Assembly (NCBI GenBank): GCA_020718925.1 | Contig: DYRC01000053.1 | Span: forward strand, 1 to 16,077 | DNA: 16,077 nucleotides | Direction of reading: 5' to 3' | DNA from: Desulfonema limicola | Lineage (GTDB): Bacteria; Desulfobacterota; Desulfobacteria; Desulfobacterales; DYRC01 | Shown here: positions 1 through 6,599 of the stretch, piece after piece | How the letters are laid out: the number at the start of each line of letters is the position of its first letter | Position numbering within the stretch: the first letter of the stretch is position 1 | Notes under the pieces: model-generated | Database searches by the model: none | What the model was told of the DNA's origin: nothing | The model's input: only the letters and a program-made list of their open reading frames with translations | Made by a program: the position numbers and the translations under genes

Positions 1-94
1 ACAGGTCTTTTTCAAGTTCGACCGTGTAAGCCGTGCCGGTGAAGAAATCGGTCAGAGTTATTCCGAACAGCTTGTGCCAGTCGGTGAATTCCAT
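1..94 (-). CDS. N-terminal end of a hypothetical protein, truncated by the window edge
   Basis: The first 31 codons are visible, beginning Met-Glu-Phe-Thr-Asp-Trp-His-Lys-Leu-Phe-Gly-Ile and containing the run TDFFTGTAYTVELEKDL, and the frame is open at the window edge. The ATG at 94 is preceded by AAGGAA at a suitable distance and by a perfect sigma70-type promoter at 121-149, so this is a real expressed start. A second ATG at 98 is out of frame and soon hits a stop. The opening resembles small hypothetical proteins I associate with filamentous deltaproteobacteria and cyanobacteria, but I cannot name the family from 31 residues. No function is assigned. Confidence 0.75.
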   Translation of the reverse strand, partial: MEFTDWHKLFGITLTDFFTGTAYTVELEKDL

Positions 95-120
95 TCATAT
101 TTCCTTATTTCTTTCTTTTT

Positions 121-149
121 ATTATAACCGGTCGTGATTCGGATGTCAA
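121..149 (-). promoter_or_regulatory. Consensus sigma70-type promoter of the truncated gene
   Basis: On the minus strand TTGACA (144-149) and TATAAT (121-126) are separated by exactly 17 nt. This is a perfect match to the housekeeping consensus. Transcription would start near 114, giving a leader of about 20 nt that holds the AAGGAA ribosome-binding site of the gene beginning at 94. Confidence 0.85.
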
Positions 150-190
150 TCATGCTGCTTTGAAAAAAAACGCCGCCCGCTCTCCTATGT

Positions 191-278
191 GTCTGAACCG
201 GGATTTTCAGGATTTTATGATTACCAAGATTGAAAAAATCCCGGCAATCTTTTAATCCTGTGAATCATGGTTCAGGAC
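191..278. repeat. Imperfect palindromic intergenic repeat, about 88 bp
   Basis: The two ends are near inverted copies: GTCTGAACCGGGATTTTCAG on the left, and GTCCTGAACCATGATTCACA when the right end is read on the other strand. The centre contains CAAGATTG and GGCAATCTTTTAATCC. The whole stretch could fold into one long imperfect hairpin. It has the look of a dispersed REP/MITE-like element and codes for nothing convincing. The flanks up to 402 show no other gene. Confidence 0.7.
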
Positions 279-404
279 GGTGAAACAATCCTTCCGACTG
301 TCCGTCATTAGGAGAACAACGAAGAGAATTAAGGAGTGAATTGTTGAGAGAGACTTAATTTTACTTTGTCAACTTATCTGACCTGAAAGATATTTCGGCA
401 TTAT

Positions 405-549
405 GCAAATCCGAAGGATTGATATTATTATAGAAAATATATCATCCTGCGTAACAGAATCCCGAAGGGATGACATATTTCACCCCTTCGGGGTTCCGAA
501 GCATCGGACAATCTTTTTTTCTGTAATAATTACAGCCCTTCGGGCTTTT
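405..549. repeat. Cluster of short CCGAAGG/CCTTCGG palindromes ending in a terminator-like hairpin
   Basis: Four small palindromes follow one another: ATCCGAAGGAT, CCCGAAGGG, CCCCTTCGGGG and GCCCTTCGGGC. The last, with stem AGCCC/GGGCT at 534-546 and a run of T to 549, resembles a small intrinsic terminator on the plus strand. The first part (405-440) recurs in inverted orientation at 1138-1173. An 80-codon frame runs across this block, but its sequence is made of the repeat and it is not called as a gene. Confidence 0.65.
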
Positions 550-657
550 CTGATTTTACTACCCCGCAAAATACCAAAGAACCATTTTATCGTTCGACTG
601 AGCTCACGCCGAAGTCCTGATTCTGTTTCCGCCTCCTGCCTTTGAAAATCCAACGTG

Positions 658-824
658 ATAAGTACCTGTCCGCAAATTTTTTGATATTTTGTAGGGGCAT
701 CCCCTGTGATTGCCCTGCTGCAAGGGTAAGCACAGGGGATTGCCCTGCTGCTGAGTGGGTAAGTGGGTAAGCACAGGGGCTTACCCCTACAATATTGCCG
801 AAAAATATATGATCGGGTACTTAT
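658..824. repeat. Nested inverted-repeat (MITE-like) element with perfect 9-bp termini
   Basis: The ends ATAAGTACC (658-666) and GGTACTTAT (816-824) are exact inverted copies. Inside lies a second pair, TGTAGGGG (690-697) and CCCCTACA (784-791), and a third, CCCCTGTG (701-708) against CACAGGGG (731-738 and again 772-779). The middle also holds a short direct duplication of AAGTGGGT type. Nothing in it looks coding. It behaves like a small non-autonomous palindromic element or a long structured repeat. Confidence 0.7.
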
Positions 825-838
825 TATTCTGCCGGATC

Positions 839-976
839 GGTGTTGCCGAATACGACATCGTTGCGGTGAACAGCGGGCGGATTCTTGTCGTCGGGGTGAA
901 AAAGAAAATGGAGCGGCATCCGGTGGATGAGTTTCTTATTTTTCAAACGCTGCATTCCGGGATAAATTATTTTTAA
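839..976 (+). pseudogene. Remnant of a PD-(D/E)XK-like (DUF3782-type?) protein
   Basis: About 45 codons remain, including the run EYDIVAVNSGRILVVGVKKK followed by MERHPVDEFL. This has the shape of a PD-(D/E)XK nuclease-like core, where Asp-Ile-Val-Ala is followed by a beta strand that normally ends in Glu-Val-Lys. Here the expected Glu is Gly (codon GGG, one base from GAG). The fragment has no start codon or ribosome-binding site of its own, because the open frame begins inside the upstream palindromic element, and it stops early at 976. It is read as the decayed middle of a lost gene. The family assignment is from memory of the motif and is moderate. Confidence 0.5.
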
Positions 977-1137
977 CCCGTTGCATACCGTTTATGCAGA
1001 AGAAGAATTTTTCTTACATGAGGTGTGAATTTTTTTTATTAAATTTTGGCGGGAGGGATTTTGAATCAGAATTGAAGGATAATATCGAATCTTAAAATGA
1101 ATCAGGCATATTTTAACTCCGAAGTCTTGCTTGTTGC

Positions 1138-1173
1138 TTATTTTTTCTATAATAATGCCAATCCTTCGGATTT
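1138..1173 (-). repeat. Inverted copy of the repeat at 405-440
   Basis: Read on the minus strand this gives AAATCCGAAGGATTGGCATT and then ATTATAGAAAAAATA, nearly the same as 405-440 on the plus strand (GATATT in place of GGCATT, plus small end differences). The two copies face each other across about 700 bp and enclose the MITE-like element and the nuclease-like remnant. The surrounding stretch 977-1266 is AT-rich and I see no gene in it. Confidence 0.65.
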
Positions 1174-1266
1174 CAACTGCGTAACTCATAGTTATATTGA
1201 TGTTTCCTGTATATAAGATTGTATGGATATTTTCTAAATATCGGATTATACTGAATGATGAATACT

Positions 1267-1295
1267 TTGAATCAGCAGGCATTTTTTTCATAAAA
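1267..1295 (+). promoter_or_regulatory. Possible promoter of the aldehyde dehydrogenase gene
   Basis: TTGAAT (1267-1272) and ATAAAA (1290-1295) lie 17 nt apart, about 55 nt upstream of the ALDH start at 1349. The -10 match is imperfect, so this is a plausible but unproven call. Confidence 0.35.
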
Positions 1296-1348
1296 TTCGG
1301 ACTTTCTGCTATTCTTCTCTTAACTTAACAGCATTGGGGAGGGCTATG

Positions 1349-2881
1349 ATGAGTGAATCAATTCTTGAAAAACTTGATATTGTAGGAGAGCAAGCCGGGG
1401 CAGGAACCGGGACATGGCAGTCCGGTGCCGGAGAAATTCTTGAATCTGTATCGCCGATAGACGGTCAGACGCTTGGCAGAGTCCGCTGTGCAACGCTCAA
1501 TGAGTATGAGCAGGTTCTGGCAAGTTCTGTTCAGGCGTTTCAGGAATGGCGTAAAGTTCCTGCGCCCAAACGCGGGGAAATCGTCCGTCAAATCGGAAAT
1601 GCGCTGCGTGAGTACAAAAAAGAATTGGGCGCGCTGGTTACGCTGGAAGTCGGCAAAATCCGGGCGGAAGGCGAAGGCGAAGTTCAGGAAATGATTGATA
1701 TTGCGGACTTTGCCCTAGGTCAATCCCGAATGCTTTACGGACTGACCATGCCCAGCGAGCGTCCGGATCACCGCATGTATGAACAATGGCAGCCGTTAGG
1801 ACCGGTCGGCGTGATTTCCGCGTTCAATTTTCCGGCGGCGGTATGGGCGTGGAATGCCATGATTGCCCTGATCTGCGGCAATACGGTGATATGGAAGCCT
1901 TCATCCAAAGCCCCCTTGTCTGCGATTGCGGCAATAAAGATTGCATGGCGTGTGTTCAGAGAAAACGGGCTTCCCCAAGGACTGATGAGCATAGTTATCG
2001 GAAATCGCAAAGACATCGGCGAGACCTTGATTTGCGACCGCCGGATTCCGCTGATTTCTGCCACCGGAAGTGTGCGGATGGGGCGGCATATTGCTCAGGT
2101 GGTGGCAGGGCGGCTTGGGAAAAGTATTTTGGAACTTGGCGGAAACAATGCGATTATTGTTACGCCCAATGCAGATATTGATCTGGCAATCCGGGCGATT
2201 GTGTTCGGCGCGGTAGGCACTGCGGGGCAGCGATGCACCACCACCCGCCGCATTATTGTGCATGAAACTATCTTTGATAAATTGTCAGCGTCTTTAATCA
2301 AAGCATATCAGCAGATTCAGATCGGAAATCCGCTTAACGACAATATTCTCATGGGACCTCTCATTGATCGGGAAGCTGTCAGCAATATGCAGACCGCGCT
2401 TGAAGAAGTGAAACGACAGGGCGGGCAGATACTTTACGGAGGCGAGGTTCTTTCCGGCGGAATTTACGATACAGGAACTTATGTAAGCCCTTGTATTTGC
2501 AAAGTTTCGGCAGATATTCCCATATTGAAGGAAGAAACCTTTGCGCCGATTCTCTATCTTATCCGATACAAAGAATTGAATGAAGCCATTGCTTATCATA
2601 ACGATGTGCCGCAGGGCTTGTCTTCGGCAATTTTTACGAATAACATCAGAGAAGCTGAGGCATTTTTAAGTTATGCCGGAAGTGATTGCGGCATTGCCAA
2701 TGTGAATATCGGCACATCCGGTGCTGAAATCGGCGGCGCATTCGGCGGTGAGAAAGATACCGGCGGAGGGCGGGAATCCGGCTCTGACGCATGGAAAGCT
2801 TATATGCGCCGGCAAACCTGCACGATTAACTGGTCAGAAAGTCTGCCGCTGGCGCAGGGAATTAAGTTTGATACGGATTAA
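1349..2881 (+). CDS. ALDH7-family aldehyde dehydrogenase (alpha-aminoadipic semialdehyde dehydrogenase-like)
   Basis: An NAD(P)+-dependent dehydrogenase that oxidises an aldehyde to its acid in the cytoplasm. Numbered from ATG 1349 (510 residues, normal for the family), the visible catalytic features are N160 in SAFNFPAAVWAWN, K183 in KPSSKAP, the SATGS loop near 237-241, general base E262 in LELGGNN, nucleophile C296 in GQRCTTTRR, and E396 in EETFAP. The C-terminal stretch around 454-480 with GTSGAEIGGAFGGEKDTGGG is typical of the antiquitin group (ALDH7), whose known members act on alpha-aminoadipic semialdehyde in lysine breakdown. The true substrate here is inferred. A longer frame opens at TTG 1334, but GGAGG (1338-1342) lies 6 nt before ATG 1349, so that start is preferred. 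It appears monocistronic and stands alone between repeats. Confidence 0.93.
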   Translation: MSESILEKLDIVGEQAGAGTGTWQSGAGEILESVSPIDGQTLGRVRCATLNEYEQVLASSVQAFQEWRKVPAPKRGEIVRQIGNALREYKKELGALVTLEVGKIRAEGEGEVQEMIDIADFALGQSRMLYGLTMPSERPDHRMYEQWQPLGPVGVISAFNFPAAVWAWNAMIALICGNTVIWKPSSKAPLSAIAAIKIAWRVFRENGLPQGLMSIVIGNRKDIGETLICDRRIPLISATGSVRMGRHIAQVVAGRLGKSILELGGNNAIIVTPNADIDLAIRAIVFGAVGTAGQRCTTTRRIIVHETIFDKLSASLIKAYQQIQIGNPLNDNILMGPLIDREAVSNMQTALEEVKRQGGQILYGGEVLSGGIYDTGTYVSPCICKVSADIPILKEETFAPILYLIRYKELNEAIAYHNDVPQGLSSAIFTNNIREAEAFLSYAGSDCGIANVNIGTSGAEIGGAFGGEKDTGGGRESGSDAWKAYMRRQTCTINWSESLPLAQGIKFDTD

Positions 2882-2889
2882 GCTTCTGT

Positions 2890-2923
2890 TTCCGAAGAGA
2901 GCCTGATTTAACTCTCTTCGGAA
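2890..2923 (+). terminator. Perfect 12-bp hairpin after the ALDH gene
   Basis: TTCCGAAGAGAG (2890-2901) pairs exactly with CTCTCTTCGGAA (2912-2923) across a 10-nt loop, starting 9 nt after the stop codon. No clear run of T follows, so it may end transcription weakly or protect the 3' end of the message. Confidence 0.6.
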
Positions 2924-2953
2924 CCTCCCGATTTTAAATATGGCGTTTCCCTA

Positions 2954-2982
2954 TTGACCTGAAAACTGAAAGCGGTTATAAA
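2954..2982 (+). promoter_or_regulatory. Near-consensus promoter of the IS630 HTH gene
   Basis: TTGACC (2954-2959) and TATAAA (2977-2982) are 17 nt apart, close to the sigma70 consensus. The -35 box overlaps the candidate terminal inverted repeat. Transcription would start near 2989, just before the strong AGGAGG ribosome-binding site. Confidence 0.65.
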
Positions 2983-2986
2983 CCGC
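2972..2986. promoter_or_regulatory. 15-bp palindrome over the -10 box, possible operator
   Basis: GCGGTT (2972-2977) and AACCGC (2981-2986) are exact inverted copies with ATA between them, and the -10 box TATAAA lies inside the site. A dimeric DNA-binding protein seated here would block the promoter. The gene downstream encodes a helix-turn-helix protein, so autoregulation is a natural inference. Confidence 0.4.
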
Positions 2987-3009
2987 ATAGAAAATTTCAG
3001 GAGGATATT

Positions 3010-3387
3010 ATGAAAGCGTATTCGGCTGATTTACGGAAAAAAGTTTTAAAGGCTTATCAGAACGGAGAAGGTTCTATGAGAAAACTTGCCGTAAGGTTTG
3101 AGGTTTCTCTGACATTTGTTTCCGGTCTGATAAAAAATTTCAGACAGAACGGTCATATCCGTCCCAAACCGCACGGGGGAGGACAAACATCGGCAATCAA
3201 TAAAGACGGATGTGAATTTATCAGCGGACTTATCCGCCGACAGCCCAAGCTGACATTGAAAGAACTCTGCGGGCATTATGAACAGAAATTCGGTAAAAAA
3301 GTCAGCAAATCGGCAATGGACAGAACGCTGAAAAAAATGAATATAACCCGGAAAAGAAACGCTGTCCGATCTTTGAAAAAACAGTGA
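3010..3387 (+). CDS. IS630-family transposase N-terminal helix-turn-helix protein (truncated transposase)
   Basis: This 125-residue protein matches the DNA-binding half of IS630-type transposases: it opens MKAYSADLRKKVLKAYQNGE, then has a helix-turn-helix around residues 20-45 (RKLAVRFEVSLTFVSGLIKN), a Pro/Gly-rich linker (KPHGGGQ) and a second helical bundle to about 115 ending MNITRKRNA. In complete transposases this is followed by a DDE endonuclease domain. Here the frame stops after 125 codons, and about 150 nt later the element ends, with no DDE sequence seen in any frame. It therefore cannot catalyse transposition. The ribosome-binding site AGGAGG lies about 6 nt before the ATG and the promoter is good, so a DNA-binding protein may still be made. 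Confidence 0.75.
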   Translation: MKAYSADLRKKVLKAYQNGEGSMRKLAVRFEVSLTFVSGLIKNFRQNGHIRPKPHGGGQTSAINKDGCEFISGLIRRQPKLTLKELCGHYEQKFGKKVSKSAMDRTLKKMNITRKRNAVRSLKKQ

Positions 3388-3407
3388 GCGATTTAAGCTG
3401 AAAATCT

Positions 3408-3520
3408 TATTCCGATTCGCACCCCTCCCCCGCCCCCTCCCCGAAACGGAGAGGGGAGTGTCTCCCCCCTTCCCTTTCAGGGAAGGGGGGCAGGGGGGTT
3501 AGGTGAGTTTGAATCGGATA
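3408..3520. repeat. GC-rich double-hairpin repeat (intergenic copy)
   Basis: The core holds two hairpins: a 9-bp one around CCCCTCCCC/GGAGAGGGG with one mismatch, and a perfect 12-bp one, CCCCCCTTCCCT (3464-3475) with AGGGAAGGGGGG (3479-3490). The outer arms TCCGATTC (3411-3418) and GAATCGGA (3511-3518) are also exact inverted copies. A diverged copy of the core lies inside the glutamate synthase gene at 6348-6443. The rest of 3521-3630 shows only the right end of the IS remnant and no gene. Confidence 0.75.
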
Positions 3521-3633
3521 TTGCGGATATATTATCCAATCAATAGGGATATTCTATATCCCACTCATCACAGGATGAAAGATTTTTCTGTTCGGAATCC
3601 GAAATCAGAATTGCTGATCCGCTCTGATTTATC

Positions 3634-3662
3634 TTGCATCGGTTTTATTTCAGGTTTATAAG
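3634..3662 (+). promoter_or_regulatory. Likely promoter of the MFS transporter gene
   Basis: TTGCAT (3634-3639) and TATAAG (3657-3662) are separated by 17 nt. Transcription would begin near 3670, about 26 nt before the start codon at 3696. Confidence 0.5.
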
Positions 3663-3695
3663 ATCAGATTTTCTTCACGCAAGAGGTATCGGAGT

Positions 3696-4838
3696 ATGAG
3701 AACAGACTGGTTTCCATCATTGATTATGAGCGTTTTTACGCTGGTTACATCCATCACCACATTTCTGATTTCGGTTTTTTTCAGTGAAAATCTCAGATTT
3801 AGCGGAAATCAGATCGGTTTTTTATTTTCACTTCACGCCCTGACCGGCATGTTTGCCGCATTGCCTTCAGGCATCGGCAACGACCGCATCACCAGTCGCA
3901 CGTTGGTGATTGCCGCGCTGATGGTGCAGGCTGTCAGCTTTGTGTTTATGGGAATCGTCAAAGCATATTGGCTGTTTTTGCCGGTATTTTTTATCTGGTC
4001 ATTGTCAACATGGCTGTTTCGCTGGAGTTTGGACGTTCAGTTTTTAAAAACCGATTCGGGAAAAGAAGTAGGCACCCGCATCGGATTTTATCAAAGCTGG
4101 CGGTTTATCGGCGCAACTATCGGCATTATTTCATCTGCTTATCTGATTCGCCGGTTTGATTTTGAAAATACCCTGATGATTGTAGGCGGCGTGATTCTTT
4201 TACTCACCATTCCATCGGCATTTCTTGCACCGACGCCGGTGGCAAAAGTCAGTTTTGCCGAATATAAAGCTGATTTTTCCAATAGAAAGGTTATTCTTTT
4301 TGCGCTGTGGCTGATGTTGTTTGCAAGCCACTGGGGCGCGGAACAGACCAGTTACGCGCTGTTTTTGAGAAAAGTTCTGCATTTGTCCATAGACACAATG
4401 GGATGGTATTTTGCGGCAGAATTTGCGGCAATTATCATTACGGTTATGGTTGCCGGAGATCAGATCGGCAAAAACGGAAACGCGCATAAAATTGCCATTT
4501 ACGGGCTTGCTGCATCGGGTATCGGACATATCGGCATGATTTTCCCGCCATTGCCCGTATCTGTATCGTTTCGCATTCTGCATGGAATAGGCGATGGCTA
4601 TATGATGCTGGTGATGTATTACGGCATTGCCAAACTTTTTTCCGCAGAACATCTGGGCGGAAACGCGGGGCTGATTAATCTTGCCACCATGATCGGATAT
4701 ATTTTGGGATCGCTGGTTTACGGAGCTATCGGAGAAGCTTTCGGCTATGCCTATCCCTTGTGGATTAGCGGCGTGATGATGATATTTCTGATTTTTCCAC
4801 TGCTATCCGTGCGGCTTCAACGGCTGGCCGCGCAATGA
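3696..4838 (+). CDS. Major facilitator superfamily (MFS) transporter
   Basis: A 380-residue inner-membrane protein with about 12 hydrophobic segments, typical of MFS secondary transporters. The loop between segments 2 and 3 carries the MFS signature in the form GIGNDRITSR (residues 59-68), matching the G-x-x-x-D-R-x-x-x-R pattern. A longer cytoplasmic loop near residues 183-197 separates the two six-helix halves, and charged residues in segment 4 (FRW at 108-110) and segment 7 (H212, E216) could line the path. The substrate cannot be read from the sequence, though it looks more like a small-solute or drug carrier than a sugar permease. AGAGG 9 nt upstream supports the start. It is convergent with the glutamate synthase genes and shares the hairpin region between them. 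Confidence 0.85.
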   Translation: MRTDWFPSLIMSVFTLVTSITTFLISVFFSENLRFSGNQIGFLFSLHALTGMFAALPSGIGNDRITSRTLVIAALMVQAVSFVFMGIVKAYWLFLPVFFIWSLSTWLFRWSLDVQFLKTDSGKEVGTRIGFYQSWRFIGATIGIISSAYLIRRFDFENTLMIVGGVILLLTIPSAFLAPTPVAKVSFAEYKADFSNRKVILFALWLMLFASHWGAEQTSYALFLRKVLHLSIDTMGWYFAAEFAAIIITVMVAGDQIGKNGNAHKIAIYGLAASGIGHIGMIFPPLPVSVSFRILHGIGDGYMMLVMYYGIAKLFSAEHLGGNAGLINLATMIGYILGSLVYGAIGEAFGYAYPLWISGVMMIFLIFPLLSVRLQRLAAQ

Positions 4839-4841
4839 CAG

Positions 4842-4885
4842 AAAAACCCGCTGACGCTCATAACTCAGAGTCGTGAGCGTCAGCG
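4842..4885 (-). terminator. Hairpin terminator between convergent MFS and glutamate synthase genes
   Basis: CGCTGACGCTCA (4849-4860) pairs exactly over 12 bp with TGAGCGTCAGCG (4874-4885). On the minus strand the hairpin is followed by GGGTTTTTC, a reasonable T-tract, so it should end the glutamate synthase transcript that stops at 4905. It may also serve the plus-strand MFS gene, though no T-run follows on that side. Confidence 0.75.
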
Positions 4886-4904
4886 AACATAATTCACACT
4901 ATTT

Positions 4905-6599
4905 TCACACCACGTATTGGATACCCAGCCGCTCCGCAGCATAGTAATCGCCGATTCCCAGCGCATCAGACATACCGATAGGCAGCGAAGTCGAGCGTCC
5001 CAGAGGCGCGACTATCTTTTTGAGTTCCGTATCAAAACTTAAAAACACATCCACCACGCGCTGTGCCACTGCATCAACATCTAACCGCCGATACAGCCGC
5101 GGATCCTGAGAGGTAATGCCTTTGGGACACAAACCGATATTGCAGACATTACATCGGTCAGATTCGGATCCGAGGCATCCGGCTGCTGCCTGCATGATGT
5201 ATTTGCCGATTTGTATGCCGCTTGCGCCCAGCATAATCAAGGCAGCCGCGTTTGCCGCCAGATTGCCGTTTTTGCCAATGCCGCCTCCGGCAAAAATCGG
5301 AATTTCATTCTGCATTCCCACCTTAACCAAGTTGAGATAGCAATCCCGGATATTGCTGGCAATGGGGTGTCCCATGTGATTCATAGAAATATTGTATGCC
5401 GCGCCGGTTCCGCCATCCTCGCCGTCAATAGCCAAACCTCCGGCATACGGATTTCGGGCAAGGTTGTTCAATACTGCAAGTGCTGTCGAAGTTCCTGAAA
5501 TTTTAGGATATACCGGAACTCTGAATCCCCATGCCATATACATGGACTGGATCATTTTGGCTACGGATTCTTCAATCGAATACTGAGTCTGATGCGTGGG
5601 CGGACTGGGAAGACTCACGCCCTTAGGAACGCCCCGGATTGCCGCAATCAGCTTGTTGACTTTATACCACATCAGCAAGCCCCCGTCTCCGGGTTTTGCG
5701 CCCTGTCCGTATTTGATTTCAATGGCGCAAGGATCAACCTTCATGTCCGGGATCGCATGAATGATTTCATCCCAGCCGAAATAACCGCTGGCGATCTGCA
5801 AAATCACATATTTCAGAAAACGGCTCCTGAGCAGTCTGGGCGGACAGCCGCCTTCGCCGGTACACACCCGGACCGGCATTCCCATTTCTTCATTAAGATA
5901 GGTTACGCCAAGTTGAAGCCCTTCCCACATATTCGGAGATAACGCGCCGAAAGACATAGAGCCGATAATCAGCGGATAAATTTCGCGCACCGGCGGAATC
6001 CAGCCGTTTTCACTGATAAATTTCAGGTTTTCTTCCGGAGATAAAACGCGCCCCAGCAATGAGCGGATTTCAAATTCATGACGTCCCGCATCCAGCGCGG
6101 GGTCCGTGAGCATAGAAATTCGGATAAATTTGATCTGATCCAACAGGCTTTCGTTATTGTTTCGGCGTCCGCCCCGGCTTCTGGGCTGCCCGCCCCGATC
6201 AATGTGAAATTTCAGCTTATCTTTTTCATCGCTTCTTGCCGGAAGAATCGCGTCATTGGGGCAGACCATGCTGCACATCGCGCACCCGATACACGCGTAC
6301 GCCGGATCAGTTCTCTGCCGGATGCCGTGATAAACGCTGTATTCATTTACCCCGCCCCGACCTAACCCCCCGTCCCCCTTCCCTGAAAGGGCAGGGGGAG
6401 TCTCCCCTATCCTGTCAGGAGAGGGGCTGGGGGAGAGGTGAATCGTCCGTTTGCGAAACGCGCCCAACTCAATTGCATGAATCGGGCATACTGCCGTGCA
6501 ACTGCCGCAGAGCGTACATTTATCTTTATTCCACAGGATTTGCCAAGGCAGATCCTTGATGCTTAGTGAAGATGGTTTAATGCTTCGGTCTGACAACAT
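4905..6599 (-). CDS. Ferredoxin-type glutamate synthase, FMN/Fe-S catalytic domain (GltB2-like)
   Basis: A 564-residue cytoplasmic flavoprotein predicted to join ammonia and 2-oxoglutarate into glutamate. The N-terminus carries two [4Fe-4S] motifs: C28-x2-C31-x2-C34-x3-C38-P and C103-x2-C106-x2-C109-x3-C113-P. From about residue 200 it is the FMN-barrel domain, with GSMSFGALS (213-221), KYGQGAKPGDGG (296-307), IDGEDGGTGA (391-400) and AGGGIGKNGN (437-446). Near the end, C483, C486 and C491 in CNVCNIGLCPKGI probably bind the Fe-S cluster next to FMN. It lacks the amidotransferase and GXGXG domains of large GltB; the former is the upstream gene, which overlaps it by 37 nt. Start 6599 is supported by GGGAGGAG about 8 nt upstream. 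Residues 53-84 are encoded by a palindromic repeat. Confidence 0.9.
   Translation of the reverse strand: MLSDRSIKPSSLSIKDLPWQILWNKDKCTLCGSCTAVCPIHAIELGAFRKRTIHLSPSPSPDRIGETPPALSGKGDGGLGRGGVNEYSVYHGIRQRTDPAYACIGCAMCSMVCPNDAILPARSDEKDKLKFHIDRGGQPRSRGGRRNNNESLLDQIKFIRISMLTDPALDAGRHEFEIRSLLGRVLSPEENLKFISENGWIPPVREIYPLIIGSMSFGALSPNMWEGLQLGVTYLNEEMGMPVRVCTGEGGCPPRLLRSRFLKYVILQIASGYFGWDEIIHAIPDMKVDPCAIEIKYGQGAKPGDGGLLMWYKVNKLIAAIRGVPKGVSLPSPPTHQTQYSIEESVAKMIQSMYMAWGFRVPVYPKISGTSTALAVLNNLARNPYAGGLAIDGEDGGTGAAYNISMNHMGHPIASNIRDCYLNLVKVGMQNEIPIFAGGGIGKNGNLAANAAALIMLGASGIQIGKYIMQAAAGCLGSESDRCNVCNIGLCPKGITSQDPRLYRRLDVDAVAQRVVDVFLSFDTELKKIVAPLGRSTSLPIGMSDALGIGDYYAAERLGIQYVV
6348..6443 (-). repeat. GC-rich double-hairpin repeat inserted in frame in the glutamate synthase gene
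   Basis: On the coding strand this 96-nt stretch aligns with the intergenic repeat at about 3419-3508, sharing a CCCTTTCAGGGAAGGGGG hairpin core and a GGGGGGTTAGGT end. It is a multiple of three and has no stop, so it adds about 32 residues rich in Pro, Ser and Gly (such as LSPSPSPDRIG and LSGKGDGGLG) between the two Fe-S motifs. The flanking protein sequence remains normal. Confidence 0.8.

Larger units (their letters stand above)
2949..3548 (+). mobile_element. IS630-type insertion sequence remnant
   Basis: CCCTATTGA at 2949-2957 has an exact inverted copy at 3540-3548, giving candidate ends about 600 bp apart. Between them lie a promoter, an IS630-type helix-turn-helix frame (3010-3387) and a GC-rich double-hairpin repeat. 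The DDE catalytic half expected after the HTH half is absent. The inverted repeat is only 9 bp, so the borders are provisional. Confidence 0.55.

Noticed and set aside
403..645. An 80-codon plus-strand frame
   Set aside because: It is built from the CCGAAGG palindromes, has no ribosome-binding site, and its start MQIRRIDIIIENI is a translation of a repeat that also occurs inverted at 1138-1173.
992..1291. A 99-codon minus-strand frame
   Set aside because: It is AT-rich, lies across the inverted repeat copy (EIRRIGIIIEKI), and shows no domain or good start.
1334..1348. TTG at 1334 as the ALDH start
   Set aside because: The codons from 1334 to 1348 contain the GGAGG ribosome-binding site itself. 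ATG 1349 has a normal 6-nt spacing.
1786..2263. Overlapping frames on both strands inside the ALDH gene
   Set aside because: They are shadows: the ALDH frame is intact with all catalytic motifs, and these frames have odd composition.
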